Origin: Methanobacterium sp. UBA279
GTDB lineage: Archaea > Methanobacteriota > Methanobacteria > Methanobacteriales > Methanobacteriaceae
Length of the DNA: 64,000 bases
Assembly: GCA_002502855.1 (NCBI GenBank)
Contig: DAQK01000003.1
Location: forward strand, 1-64,000
Reading direction: 5' to 3'
Part shown: positions 52,519 through 61,237 of the stretch, one piece after another
Layout: each line of letters begins with the position of its first letter
Numbering within the stretch: position 1 is the first letter of the stretch
Made by a program: the position numbers and the translations under genes
The notes under the pieces: model-generated
The model's input: the letters and a program-made list of their open reading frames with translations, nothing else
Database searches by the model: none
Told to the model about the DNA's origin: nothing

Positions 52519-55044
52519 ATGGTATCAGCAGAAGAAGTCCTCATCAACCTAGTTGGAAGAGACCAATTAAGCGGCCCGATGAACAAAGGAGCGGCCAGCT
52601 TCCGAAACTTGCAGAAAGAAGCCGGCGCTGCAAAGGTTAGTGTGGACCGTGTAGGTGCTGGTAAAGCCAGCATGGATAAACTAAGCGGCTCCACCCTAGG
52701 CGCTGCTGAAAAAGTGAAACAATTAGCCAACCACGCACAAGGCGCACAGGGAGAACTTAATAAAATAGCCGGTGCGGGTGCATCAGTGAATAAAGTTGGT
52801 GATTCTGCTAGTAATGCAGGTAAAAAATTAGACAGCATGGGTGCCGCTGGAAGTAAAGCAGGAGCATCCTCAGCCGCTGGTATGAATAAAGCCACAAGCG
52901 CAGCGGAAGGACTGTCTGGCATGATCGGTCAGGTGATCTCTGGTTTTGGATTAATGAGTATAGCATCATCAGCAGCTACCGGCGCTATGAGCAAGGAGAT
53001 GAACCAGGCCCTTCTTACAAGACGGTATGGTGCAGAGCAAGCTAAAGCACTTACAGGTCAAATACAACAGATCGTCGCTGATGTCCCGGGTGATGATACT
53101 TATATGAATCAGATGCTTAATTTAGCTTCTTATAAGACCGGGCTTACCGATACAAACACGTTGAAAGAGCTTGGAACCACTATCGCTGATTATACGATTG
53201 GTGGTCAAGTTGTTGCGGGTCAACGTCCTTGGGAATCACAGATGGAACTCAAGGATTATATTTTGAACGGGAATACGGCTTTAATGGCTCGTGATGGTAT
53301 TCTAAAAAACCATATTGATAAGTTAGAGAAAGCAAAAACCGTTGAGGAACGGATTAAAGCACTAAACGAGGCTCTGAATGAAGAAGGACTCAAAGGCATA
53401 AGCACGCTTGAAACCACCGCCACCACCTGGGAAACAGTTAAAGGAAAAATACAATTAGCCCTAACAGCGCTTGGTGAGAAATTCTTACCAACAGCATCAA
53501 AAATATTAGACATATTCCTTCAATTAGATGAGAGTACAGGTGGTTGGTCCACCGAATTAATCGTTATTGGAGGTACTGTAGCGGCTATCGCTGGTTCCAT
53601 CGGTCTGATCAGTGGTCCAATTAAAAATGGTATCGGATTATTCAAGGATATGAAGGATGGAGCTGTGGGGGTATTAGAGAAGATTGGATTGATTAATAGT
53701 ACTCCTTGTACCCCTAAGAAGTGTGTCCAGGATGTTGTAACTAGATGTGGGGTGAGTGGGGGCACGGGAGGTGTACCTGGGAATATTAGTGGGGGTGTTA
53801 GTCCACATAGTGGTGCGATCTCACTAATGAGTATGATGAGTAAAGTTGGACAAGGGGTTACCATAGGTTTGACAGTTGGTGATGCACTGTCTAATTGGGT
53901 TGTTGGCCCTGCTTTTAGTGGTATAAGTAGTATTCTTGGGGGCGGAAAACCCTATAAAGCGTATCATGGTATCCTTGACTTAGTTGGATTAGGTAACACA
54001 GATTACCAGGTGTTGAGTAATGATGATCAGGTGCGTAAACGTGCCATAGCTGAAGGATCCATAACCCCTGAAAAGATAAAACAAAATCTCAGTGATTGGG
54101 GTCCTTTCGACCCTAAAAACTGGCCCAAACTACCAGAAGGAATAACCAGTCCCTTCCCTAAGCTTCCTTCAGGACAGGATTTACTCGGTTGGTTACCTAA
54201 AATAGGGAAAGGTATTGCTGGTTGGGGTGGTATTTTAGGGGCCCTTGGCAGTAAATTACCAACAGGTGGATTATTAGATGCATTATTACCCGGGACAGCA
54301 CATGCTGCAGGCAGTGGAGGTGGTAAGCCTTCTTTCCAGAAGGACATTGAGTCTATGTTGAAGAGGGGTTTTGGTAAGGGAAGCTGGTTTGATCTTAGTA
54401 AGCAAAAGTGGAAATTACCTAGTATCACACCTGTGATTAATTTTTTCAAGCGTATTCCTAATCAGGCCCGCCAATTCCTTGGCAAGTTGCCGGGTGTAGC
54501 TACGTCTACTTTTAACTCGATGGTTAATAATGCTAAGGAGGGTGCTGGTCGTGTGGTGTCAGGTGTGATTACTACGGTGTCGCAGCTTCCCGGTGCGGTG
54601 TATAATGAGTTTATGCGTATAGGTCAGTCTATTTTGAGTGCTGGTGGTGCGCTGTGGAATTATGCTTATCAAACTGGTTTAAACATTCTAAATGGACTCA
54701 AATCGGCCTTGGGAATAGCCTCTCCCGGGTTGATGTATAAGATGGTACGTGGTGAGTTGGCTAATATTCATGGCATAATGGGCGAATATCAATCTACCCT
54801 GGGAATGAGTTCGACGGGTATTGGCCAAGCTGTGCTACGGAATTTTAATATGATACAGAGGGCGCCTAGCACCAGGGCAGCCCAAATTAGAACAGGTAGT
54901 ATGGGTGAGACTCATATTCACCAGCATGGTGAACAGATTAGTATCGATGCAAGTCATATGAGTGGTGATGAGCTTAAATCTTTATTATATGATGTTTTAA
55001 GCGGTATGAATAAAACGACAATTCCTAATGTGAGGTTCGGTTAA
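52519..55044 (+). CDS. Tape measure protein
   Basis: An 841-residue protein, Ala/Gly/Ser/Lys-rich and helical in its first 150 residues (SNAGKKLDSMGAAGSKAGAS), with hydrophobic segments in the middle (LIVIGGTVAAIAGSIGLISG, about 345-365; GVTIGLTVGDALSNW, about 445-460) and a structured C-terminus. It sets tail length and is ejected with the DNA. The chain of 841 residues suggests a tail of moderate length (roughly 1.5 angstrom per residue). Confidence 0.85.
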   Translation: MVSAEEVLINLVGRDQLSGPMNKGAASFRNLQKEAGAAKVSVDRVGAGKASMDKLSGSTLGAAEKVKQLANHAQGAQGELNKIAGAGASVNKVGDSASNAGKKLDSMGAAGSKAGASSAAGMNKATSAAEGLSGMIGQVISGFGLMSIASSAATGAMSKEMNQALLTRRYGAEQAKALTGQIQQIVADVPGDDTYMNQMLNLASYKTGLTDTNTLKELGTTIADYTIGGQVVAGQRPWESQMELKDYILNGNTALMARDGILKNHIDKLEKAKTVEERIKALNEALNEEGLKGISTLETTATTWETVKGKIQLALTALGEKFLPTASKILDIFLQLDESTGGWSTELIVIGGTVAAIAGSIGLISGPIKNGIGLFKDMKDGAVGVLEKIGLINSTPCTPKKCVQDVVTRCGVSGGTGGVPGNISGGVSPHSGAISLMSMMSKVGQGVTIGLTVGDALSNWVVGPAFSGISSILGGGKPYKAYHGILDLVGLGNTDYQVLSNDDQVRKRAIAEGSITPEKIKQNLSDWGPFDPKNWPKLPEGITSPFPKLPSGQDLLGWLPKIGKGIAGWGGILGALGSKLPTGGLLDALLPGTAHAAGSGGGKPSFQKDIESMLKRGFGKGSWFDLSKQKWKLPSITPVINFFKRIPNQARQFLGKLPGVATSTFNSMVNNAKEGAGRVVSGVITTVSQLPGAVYNEFMRIGQSILSAGGALWNYAYQTGLNILNGLKSALGIASPGLMYKMVRGELANIHGIMGEYQSTLGMSSTGIGQAVLRNFNMIQRAPSTRAAQIRTGSMGETHIHQHGEQISIDASHMSGDELKSLLYDVLSGMNKTTIPNVRFG

Positions 55045-56019
55045 ATGGCTGTTGTTAGTAAATCGGTGACTAAGTTCCCTGGAACAGTTGCACAATCAAG
55101 TAACGTCCAGGACCAAAACCAGTACATTTACCCCCGGGGTGCATGGGGTGGACTCTACGCGGTTAAGAAGTGCGACGCCCTGCACACATACTATAACTGT
55201 CCGCAGGGTGGGCCTAATCTCAGTGAATACTTGTATATGAGTAATTTTGGATTCAAAATACCCAGTACAGCGAAGATTAAAGGAATATTAGTGCAGGTGA
55301 AGCGGAAACAGGTAAATGTGGATGGTTTCGGTAGTAAATATGAAGTATACGACAACACCGTACAATTAGTGAAGAATAGTAAAACACTCACTGGATTAAA
55401 TAAAGCTGAAACAGGGACTAAATGGGAGGCTAACCTCACAACTCATAATTACGGTGGTAAAACATTAACTTGGGGTGTTAACCCTACACCCTCTATTGTG
55501 AATAGTAGTGGTTTTGGCCTGGCGATACGGGTACGTCACCCTACAAATAAGCATCCGTTCCTGTATATTGATTGTGTGCAGGTCACTATTTACTATGAAG
55601 AAGGAACTAGCACCACTACTCCAAGCACACCTACTCCCAAGCCGTCTCTTGCAGCTATTCCTGCGCATACGATTAAGATCACCGACCCCAGCACGGGTAA
55701 TAGCATTGGTTTTTTTGCCGAAGCACCCGATCCCACTCCGGATTATCCTGAACAGAACTTGGAAGAGGTTGAAATAGAAAATAGTTATCCACGTTTTTAT
55801 CCTACAAATTATAAATACGAAAAATTCACTTTCAAAGTTTCACTCGAAGGTGATTTCAAAGATATACGTAATCAACTACGGACTATTGTAAACAAACCAG
55901 TGAAGGTAGTTTCATGGTGGGGATATAACTACACATCCTGGGTAACTTACAAAACAGGATATAAGAATGGGCATCCTAAGGCCATCTTCCTTGATTTCAC
56001 AGTGCAGAGAATAGAATAA
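55045..56019 (+). CDS. Baseplate/distal tail protein with beta-sandwich domain
   Basis: A 324-residue protein immediately after the tape measure. Residues 65-190 form a beta-sandwich domain (FGFKIPSTAKIKGILVQVKR to FLYIDCVQVTIYYE) that recurs in the last baseplate protein at 61238. A Thr/Pro linker follows, and a C-terminal domain (about 205-324) resembles small distal tail or tube-initiator proteins. It probably sits at the tail tip. Confidence 0.6.
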   Translation: MAVVSKSVTKFPGTVAQSSNVQDQNQYIYPRGAWGGLYAVKKCDALHTYYNCPQGGPNLSEYLYMSNFGFKIPSTAKIKGILVQVKRKQVNVDGFGSKYEVYDNTVQLVKNSKTLTGLNKAETGTKWEANLTTHNYGGKTLTWGVNPTPSIVNSSGFGLAIRVRHPTNKHPFLYIDCVQVTIYYEEGTSTTTPSTPTPKPSLAAIPAHTIKITDPSTGNSIGFFAEAPDPTPDYPEQNLEEVEIENSYPRFYPTNYKYEKFTFKVSLEGDFKDIRNQLRTIVNKPVKVVSWWGYNYTSWVTYKTGYKNGHPKAIFLDFTVQRIE

Positions 56020-56032
56020 GGAATCATTTAAC

Positions 56033-57961
56033 ATGTATAGTAAGAGTGTTCTAAGCCCCCCAAGTGGTAGTTATTTCCTCTGCAACTTCACAACCCTACG
56101 TAAGAGTGGTGGAGATTACATCCCTGAGTACACCTTCCAAATAGTGGAATTACAGTTCAGTAAGGACATAACCGGACCCACCGGTGACGGAACACTAACC
56201 ACACCCTATCTACAGGGCCAGGAAAACCTGATAAGAGAGGGACAGTTAATACTGATCAAAGGTGTCTGGGATTTAAACAGTAACAGCAAAGTATTAACTG
56301 ATAAGTCCAAGGATAACGCTACCTGCATCTGTTATGGCGCCATTAAAAAGGTCAAACTACAACGAAAGACCATGGATATTGAATTCACCGACATGGGAAT
56401 CCTCCTTGAAGCAGCAGGAACTGGATTTAAAGAGGGTGCAATGCTCATGCGGAAAACCGCAGTCGAACGCATAATAAAAGGCAGTGGTTTGATAGGTGTC
56501 TTGGATTGGGGTAGTAATGCTAATGAAATGATGGCCATGTGGGATATGCAAGGCGCAAGCAGCACAGGCACATCGCTAGTAACAAACACAAAGTCGTATA
56601 GTGTGAATGAATGGCAGGCACGGAATGATTATAATAAAAATTATAGCACAGGCAACCCACCAGCTGACGCACCAGTTATTTCTCATTCTGGCTGGTACCC
56701 CGTGAATCAATGCGCCGGGAAAATACCATGGAAAAGCTTCCCCTTTGCCTGGTTGAATTATTGTCCTGCATGTGGATCTGTAGGAACATTAAAAATTGAA
56801 GGCAAACCCACATATGGAGGAATATACTGTAGCAAATGTGATGTTGATTATGATCCCGTCGGTGGATTTGGTACAAGCGTTTATATTGGTGGCCGTGAAG
56901 TGGGAAACGCACCCACCGGATCGGGTGTGGCGGCGTGCCGATTAAGATTAACACCACACCGCGGTGGTACGAGTGGTGATGTAAGTGCGGGTTATAGTAG
57001 TATCGGTTCAACTACCTGGTGGGATCTACTCACTGAACTACTCAACCCCATAAATGTGGATTTAATGGCGTATGTTAAAGGCAAAAAACTTTACATAAAA
57101 GAGCCTCCGGCCCCATCCACGGTTAAGTTGTGGGTGGATGACCAGGTAAATCTGGTTAAGGATAGTGTGACTGTGACTGAGGCGGATCCAACAACACCTA
57201 ATACGGTGATTGTGAATTATGGTAAATCAGCGGCGGGTAATAGTGTTAGGGTCCAGAATAAGAAGATGGTCACACAATATGGTACCATCACACAGAAATA
57301 TGATAAACCCGATCTTAACGCCGTCCAGGCGAAGGCCTACGGGGAGAAGATGCTCAATAAGTTGGAACGGAATAATGGCTTTAGTATTGATTGTACTGTA
57401 ATTTATCATCCATACTATTTTGTGGGTGAGTGGTGCAGGTTTAAGCATCGTACTCTGGATATTGATGATGTTTATATGATCACGAAGACGAATATGAAAT
57501 TAACAGCTAAGAGCACTCCTAAGGTGGATTTAACCCTCACTGATTACGTGCCATTCGTATCTAGTAGTGGTAGTGGTGGTTCTCAAGGCATATTTGCACA
57601 GATGGACATTATAGGTGAAAAAGAAGCACAATTCGAGGATGTGCAGGGCAACTGTCATAACGCACAATGTATAGAGCAGACTGGTAAAGGTGATTGCTGG
57701 GCTGATAGCGAGTGGTTATATTTACAGTTAAATCGTGCAGGTATAAATGCTAGGATAGTTGGATACGCTACTCGGAATGTGAAGTATCCGCGCCATTGTT
57801 GGGTACAGATTAATGTGGGTAATGGTTGGGTTGACTGGGATTATAAGAAGTACAATTCAGAACACTATGGTAACGTATCTCCCGGGGCAGCGACTCGGGT
57901 CCTGATTAGTGAGGGTAAGACTTCAGCAGCGCAGGTTGATATTGGCAGTACAGGATACTAA
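56033..57961 (+). CDS. Tail hub protein fused to a transglutaminase-type peptidase
   Basis: A 642-residue protein. Residues 1-520 look like a tail hub (gp27/gpD-like), interrupted by a zinc ribbon (CPACG near 244, CSKC near 266). After a Gly/Ser linker, residues 530-642 form a transglutaminase-like cysteine peptidase with Cys555 (GDCWADSEW), His588 (YPRHCWVQI) and Asp601 (WVDWDY). Spacing 33/13 is nearly that of the host pseudomurein-binding transglutaminase (34/15). Related viral enzymes PeiW/PeiP cut the peptide bridges of pseudomurein. Here the enzyme would be carried in the virion for entry. Confidence 0.8.
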   Translation: MYSKSVLSPPSGSYFLCNFTTLRKSGGDYIPEYTFQIVELQFSKDITGPTGDGTLTTPYLQGQENLIREGQLILIKGVWDLNSNSKVLTDKSKDNATCICYGAIKKVKLQRKTMDIEFTDMGILLEAAGTGFKEGAMLMRKTAVERIIKGSGLIGVLDWGSNANEMMAMWDMQGASSTGTSLVTNTKSYSVNEWQARNDYNKNYSTGNPPADAPVISHSGWYPVNQCAGKIPWKSFPFAWLNYCPACGSVGTLKIEGKPTYGGIYCSKCDVDYDPVGGFGTSVYIGGREVGNAPTGSGVAACRLRLTPHRGGTSGDVSAGYSSIGSTTWWDLLTELLNPINVDLMAYVKGKKLYIKEPPAPSTVKLWVDDQVNLVKDSVTVTEADPTTPNTVIVNYGKSAAGNSVRVQNKKMVTQYGTITQKYDKPDLNAVQAKAYGEKMLNKLERNNGFSIDCTVIYHPYYFVGEWCRFKHRTLDIDDVYMITKTNMKLTAKSTPKVDLTLTDYVPFVSSSGSGGSQGIFAQMDIIGEKEAQFEDVQGNCHNAQCIEQTGKGDCWADSEWLYLQLNRAGINARIVGYATRNVKYPRHCWVQINVGNGWVDWDYKKYNSEHYGNVSPGAATRVLISEGKTSAAQVDIGSTGY

Positions 57962-57976
57962 AAGAGATGATTATAT

Positions 57977-59362
57977 ATGGCTAAGAGTACGGTAACAACA
58001 GACGCAATACGACAGGAATTAAGGCGTTTCATCAGCCCCAGCCTGGATAATGTCAGTAATGAGCAACAGGGGGGTAATAACCTTCCCCTTGATAAGCAAA
58101 CACCCACAGTTGAATTAGTTGTGATTGATTGCTATTTCCCGGGTAAGATGATGCTCCGCGGCCGATTACGTGATTCAATCACGCAGGGTGTGACTACTGA
58201 GGAAGTCTATGCACATATCTTGGTGCCGGATTATCATGAATTCGTGAATAGAAGCTGGTTACCAGAGGGCACTGATAAAATTGATGGTAAGACTGGTTGG
58301 AACAGCCGCATACCAAACCAAACCCCGGTAGGAGTGGTGGAAGCTATTAAGGGCAACCCACTGAATGGTCACGTATTCCTTGGTTATGTTCATATGACTG
58401 ATGAGGGTGATCTTGAGGTAGCATCTGAACCAGAACATTGTTTAACGCAAGAAGAAGTGGATAATCGAATAAACACTTTAGCCCCAGACATAGCAGATAT
58501 TAGGATTAATGCCTTAGCCCCAGACATAGCAGATACTAGGATTAATGCCTTAGCCCCAGACATAGCAGACACCCGAGCCGTTAGTAAAATCAATGAACTG
58601 GTTCCTGGCATGACTATGGACCAAGATGAGGTCGATGGAAGGATAAATCTCCTTACACCTGGAATCGCAGATACAGAAATCCAGAATGATGTACCTGGAA
58701 TGATTGAAACTGCGATAAATAATGCGAGTTTGGCACTTATTGAAATGTTAGCACCTGTAGGTACTATCATTACTAGTGCGGACGGTACCAACCCGGGAGA
58801 AAGAATACCTGGCACTACTTGGGTTCCAGAGGCAGAGGGAAAATTCATTCTTGGTGCTGGTGGAGGTTATGCTAACGGTGCGACCGGTGGGTCTACGACC
58901 GTTACCTTGGGTGTGAATAATCTACCAAGTCATAAACACAATGTTAGTATTGTGTCCTCCGGAGGACACACCAGTGGCACACCATCGACTAATTCAACAG
59001 ATAGTAGCGGAGCAAGCACAACCGATAGTGGTGGGAATGGGAATACCGGAAGTGGTGGTGTCCACGATCATAAATTAATGGTTAGTACGACTGTGACATA
59101 CGCATCAGGGTCAGCTACACGATTAGGTGGTACAGGGGCATCTCCAGATAATGGGTACCATATCGAGGATAGCACTTCACATACCCACAGCATACCAAGC
59201 CATACACATACAACACCAAATCACAGTCACAGTTTAAATAATCATACCCATGCAGTACAGAATCACACACACACCGTGTCAGAGGATAACATAGGTTCAG
59301 CAGCACCGGTAAGTATTATGCCACCATATATTGCACGGTATAAGTGGAGGAGAACAGCATGA
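57977..59362 (+). CDS. Tail fibre / receptor-binding protein with His-rich tip
   Basis: A 461-residue fibre protein. Residues 150-215 contain three copies of a 12-residue repeat (ALAPDIADTRIN). A coiled-coil-like stretch follows. The C-terminal 200 residues resemble phage tail-collar/gp12-type receptor-binding tips, with APVGTIITSADGTNPGERIP, EGKFILGAGGGY and a row of HxH pairs (SHTHSIPSHTHTTPNHSHS, 19 residues, then NNHTH and QNHTH) that bind metal ions. Ends with the typical MPPYIARYKWRR. It would recognise the host surface. Confidence 0.8.
   Translation: MAKSTVTTDAIRQELRRFISPSLDNVSNEQQGGNNLPLDKQTPTVELVVIDCYFPGKMMLRGRLRDSITQGVTTEEVYAHILVPDYHEFVNRSWLPEGTDKIDGKTGWNSRIPNQTPVGVVEAIKGNPLNGHVFLGYVHMTDEGDLEVASEPEHCLTQEEVDNRINTLAPDIADIRINALAPDIADTRINALAPDIADTRAVSKINELVPGMTMDQDEVDGRINLLTPGIADTEIQNDVPGMIETAINNASLALIEMLAPVGTIITSADGTNPGERIPGTTWVPEAEGKFILGAGGGYANGATGGSTTVTLGVNNLPSHKHNVSIVSSGGHTSGTPSTNSTDSSGASTTDSGGNGNTGSGGVHDHKLMVSTTVTYASGSATRLGGTGASPDNGYHIEDSTSHTHSIPSHTHTTPNHSHSLNNHTHAVQNHTHTVSEDNIGSAAPVSIMPPYIARYKWRRTA
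58478..58570 (+). repeat. 36-base tandem repeat in the fibre gene
   Basis: TTAGCCCCAGACATAGCAGA starts at 58478, 58514 and 58550, a period of 36 bases (12 codons). The in-frame repeats can expand or shrink and so change fibre length. Confidence 0.85.
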
Positions 59363-59610
59363 ATGGAGAATTAATCTTAACAGATAAAGAAGTTGCACGG
59401 ATAATTACATCAGAAATAGGTACAGAAAACATAACATCAAGCATCGAATCCGGACAGGATGGTAATACAATAAATTATGAGATAGTTTTAGCTGATGAAA
59501 AGATAGCTGATGCTGTTAAATCATATTTGGAGAGGCGTAACACTGAATTAGAAATTGGTGAAGTTGTTCTTGTTGAGAAGGTTACAGATGCAAACAAATT
59601 CACATTTTAA
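59359..59610 (+). CDS. Hypothetical small protein
   Basis: An 83-residue acidic protein starting MNGELILTDKEVARII, with alternating strands and helices. The ATG overlaps the fibre stop (ATGA), with GGAGGAG upstream; an earlier in-frame GTG is part of that site. Possibly a fibre chaperone or small baseplate part, from position only. Confidence 0.5.
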   Translation: MNGELILTDKEVARIITSEIGTENITSSIESGQDGNTINYEIVLADEKIADAVKSYLERRNTELEIGEVVLVEKVTDANKFTF

Positions 59611-59628
59611 TTATAAAAGGAGACCTCT

Positions 59629-60030
59629 ATGATGGTTGATTTTGGGAAAGACGTGCAAATACTGCCCAGCAGTAACGGATATTATGATCGTGTCCTAGAA
59701 AACAATGATTTCAAGATAATAAGTGGAACTGAGTATTTACAGCAGGCCTGCGACCTTAAACTGAACACGCGGTGGGGTGAGATGAGAAACAACCCCACAT
59801 ATCAGAGTTGGGGTAATCATGCCTGGGAAGCAATCAAGGAGAACAACACTGATATGGCTAGGGTGATGATAGAAGAATCCTTCCGCTCCGCCCTGGAAGA
59901 ACTAGATGGTGTGGCCAGTATAGATTATCTGGCTGTGGAGTTTGACCAAACACCCCCTGGAGGGGTCCGAGTTATTTACGCCGTCAGGGGAACGGACAGT
60001 ACTAAAGCAAATGGAATAACAGGAGTGTAA
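59629..60030 (+). CDS. Baseplate wedge protein (gpW/gp25-like)
   Basis: A 133-residue gp25/gpW-type protein of contractile tails. The pattern VDFGKDVQILPS, then TEYLQQACDLKLNTRWGEM and a C-terminal FDQTPPGGVRVIYAV strand matches the family's phi-W-pattern around residues 35-55. It would start assembly of the tube and sheath at the baseplate. Starts at either of two tandem ATGs. Confidence 0.75.
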   Translation: MMVDFGKDVQILPSSNGYYDRVLENNDFKIISGTEYLQQACDLKLNTRWGEMRNNPTYQSWGNHAWEAIKENNTDMARVMIEESFRSALEELDGVASIDYLAVEFDQTPPGGVRVIYAVRGTDSTKANGITGV

Positions 60031-60036
60031 AAGTTT

Positions 60037-61233
60037 ATGCCTGGTTTTGATAATTCAATAAATTACAAGGAACGGCAGTATAATGATTTATTCAGGTTCC
60101 TCCTCGAGAATATGCAGGGAGAGGGAATATTAAGCACTGCAATCAGTATTGATGATGTAATCCTACACCCAGAGAAATACGCGTCTAATGTAGTGATTAT
60201 GGAGTGCAGCGTCCACGCACAACTCTACAGTGAACGATACAAAGACCTAACCCTAGTAAATAACGGTTTTAACCCTGATTTAGCACCCGCTCAACCTATT
60301 GTACAAGAGGATGATGCTCTAGCAATACTAGGGAAATTCTTCATTGGGGATCCGTATCCTCCAGGTTACGCGGTGACAGAAGTAACATTTCATGTAGATG
60401 AACCATCCACTGAGGATGTACCCATACCCGCGGGAACAGTGGTTCTATCAGAACAGAACAGTAACATCTTATTCAGGACCACCATGGCTGACACATTACT
60501 CACAGGCACAACTGATGTCACGATACCTGTGATCTGCACTAGTAGCGGCCCAATAGGCAACGTACCAGCCGGCACGCTGGTGATTATGGTGGACCCTATC
60601 CCCGGAATAGAGGCTGTGAATAATCTTAACCCAGCGTATGGTGGTAGTGATGGTGAAACACAGGAGAGCTATAGGCAACGCTTATCATCATGGAAGTATA
60701 GTAATGTACGTGGGACCTATGACGCCCTGGTAGCTGCGATTACAAGCGTAACGGGTGTAAACGATTACTATATTGAACCACATCCTGCTGATGAATATGG
60801 TGTTACAAACATATCAATAGACCCGGATACACCGAGTGTTCTGGACTCGGTACGTGCTGCTTTGGAGGCGTGGAAAGCGGTTGATGAAAAAGTAATAGTA
60901 TCAGGGGTGACATTAGAGGAAATTAATATCAATGCAGAGGGTAATGCCAATATAGATATGAACATCCCCTACAGTGCGGATGAATTAGCGCGATTTGGAG
61001 AATTAGCAACACATTACTTAAAAGTGTATATTAATGGTGGTTTAAACAGTGATGGTTCAAGTAATAGGGGATTGGGTATTGGTGAGGATTTCATTAAAAG
61101 CCGGGCTGTAAGTTATGTTCTCGGTCAAGTCCCTGAACTTAAGGATCTAACTCTTGGTGCACCTGAAAGTAATGTCGCTGTGGCAGCGGATAAGAAAGCC
61201 GTGGCAGGCACCATCACAGTAACGGTGGTGTAA
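60037..61233 (+). CDS. Baseplate wedge protein (gpJ-like)
   Basis: A 398-residue protein of the baseplate-J family. The middle contains the hallmark IPAGTVV..., then GNVPAGTLVIMVDPIPGIEA and the NPAYGGSDGETQESYRQRL segment (about 207-225). The C-terminal PELKDLTL and VAGTITVTVV complete the pattern. Forms the wedges of the contractile baseplate with the gpW- and gpI-like proteins. Confidence 0.88.
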   Translation: MPGFDNSINYKERQYNDLFRFLLENMQGEGILSTAISIDDVILHPEKYASNVVIMECSVHAQLYSERYKDLTLVNNGFNPDLAPAQPIVQEDDALAILGKFFIGDPYPPGYAVTEVTFHVDEPSTEDVPIPAGTVVLSEQNSNILFRTTMADTLLTGTTDVTIPVICTSSGPIGNVPAGTLVIMVDPIPGIEAVNNLNPAYGGSDGETQESYRQRLSSWKYSNVRGTYDALVAAITSVTGVNDYYIEPHPADEYGVTNISIDPDTPSVLDSVRAALEAWKAVDEKVIVSGVTLEEININAEGNANIDMNIPYSADELARFGELATHYLKVYINGGLNSDGSSNRGLGIGEDFIKSRAVSYVLGQVPELKDLTLGAPESNVAVAADKKAVAGTITVTVV

Positions 61234-61237
61234 GATT

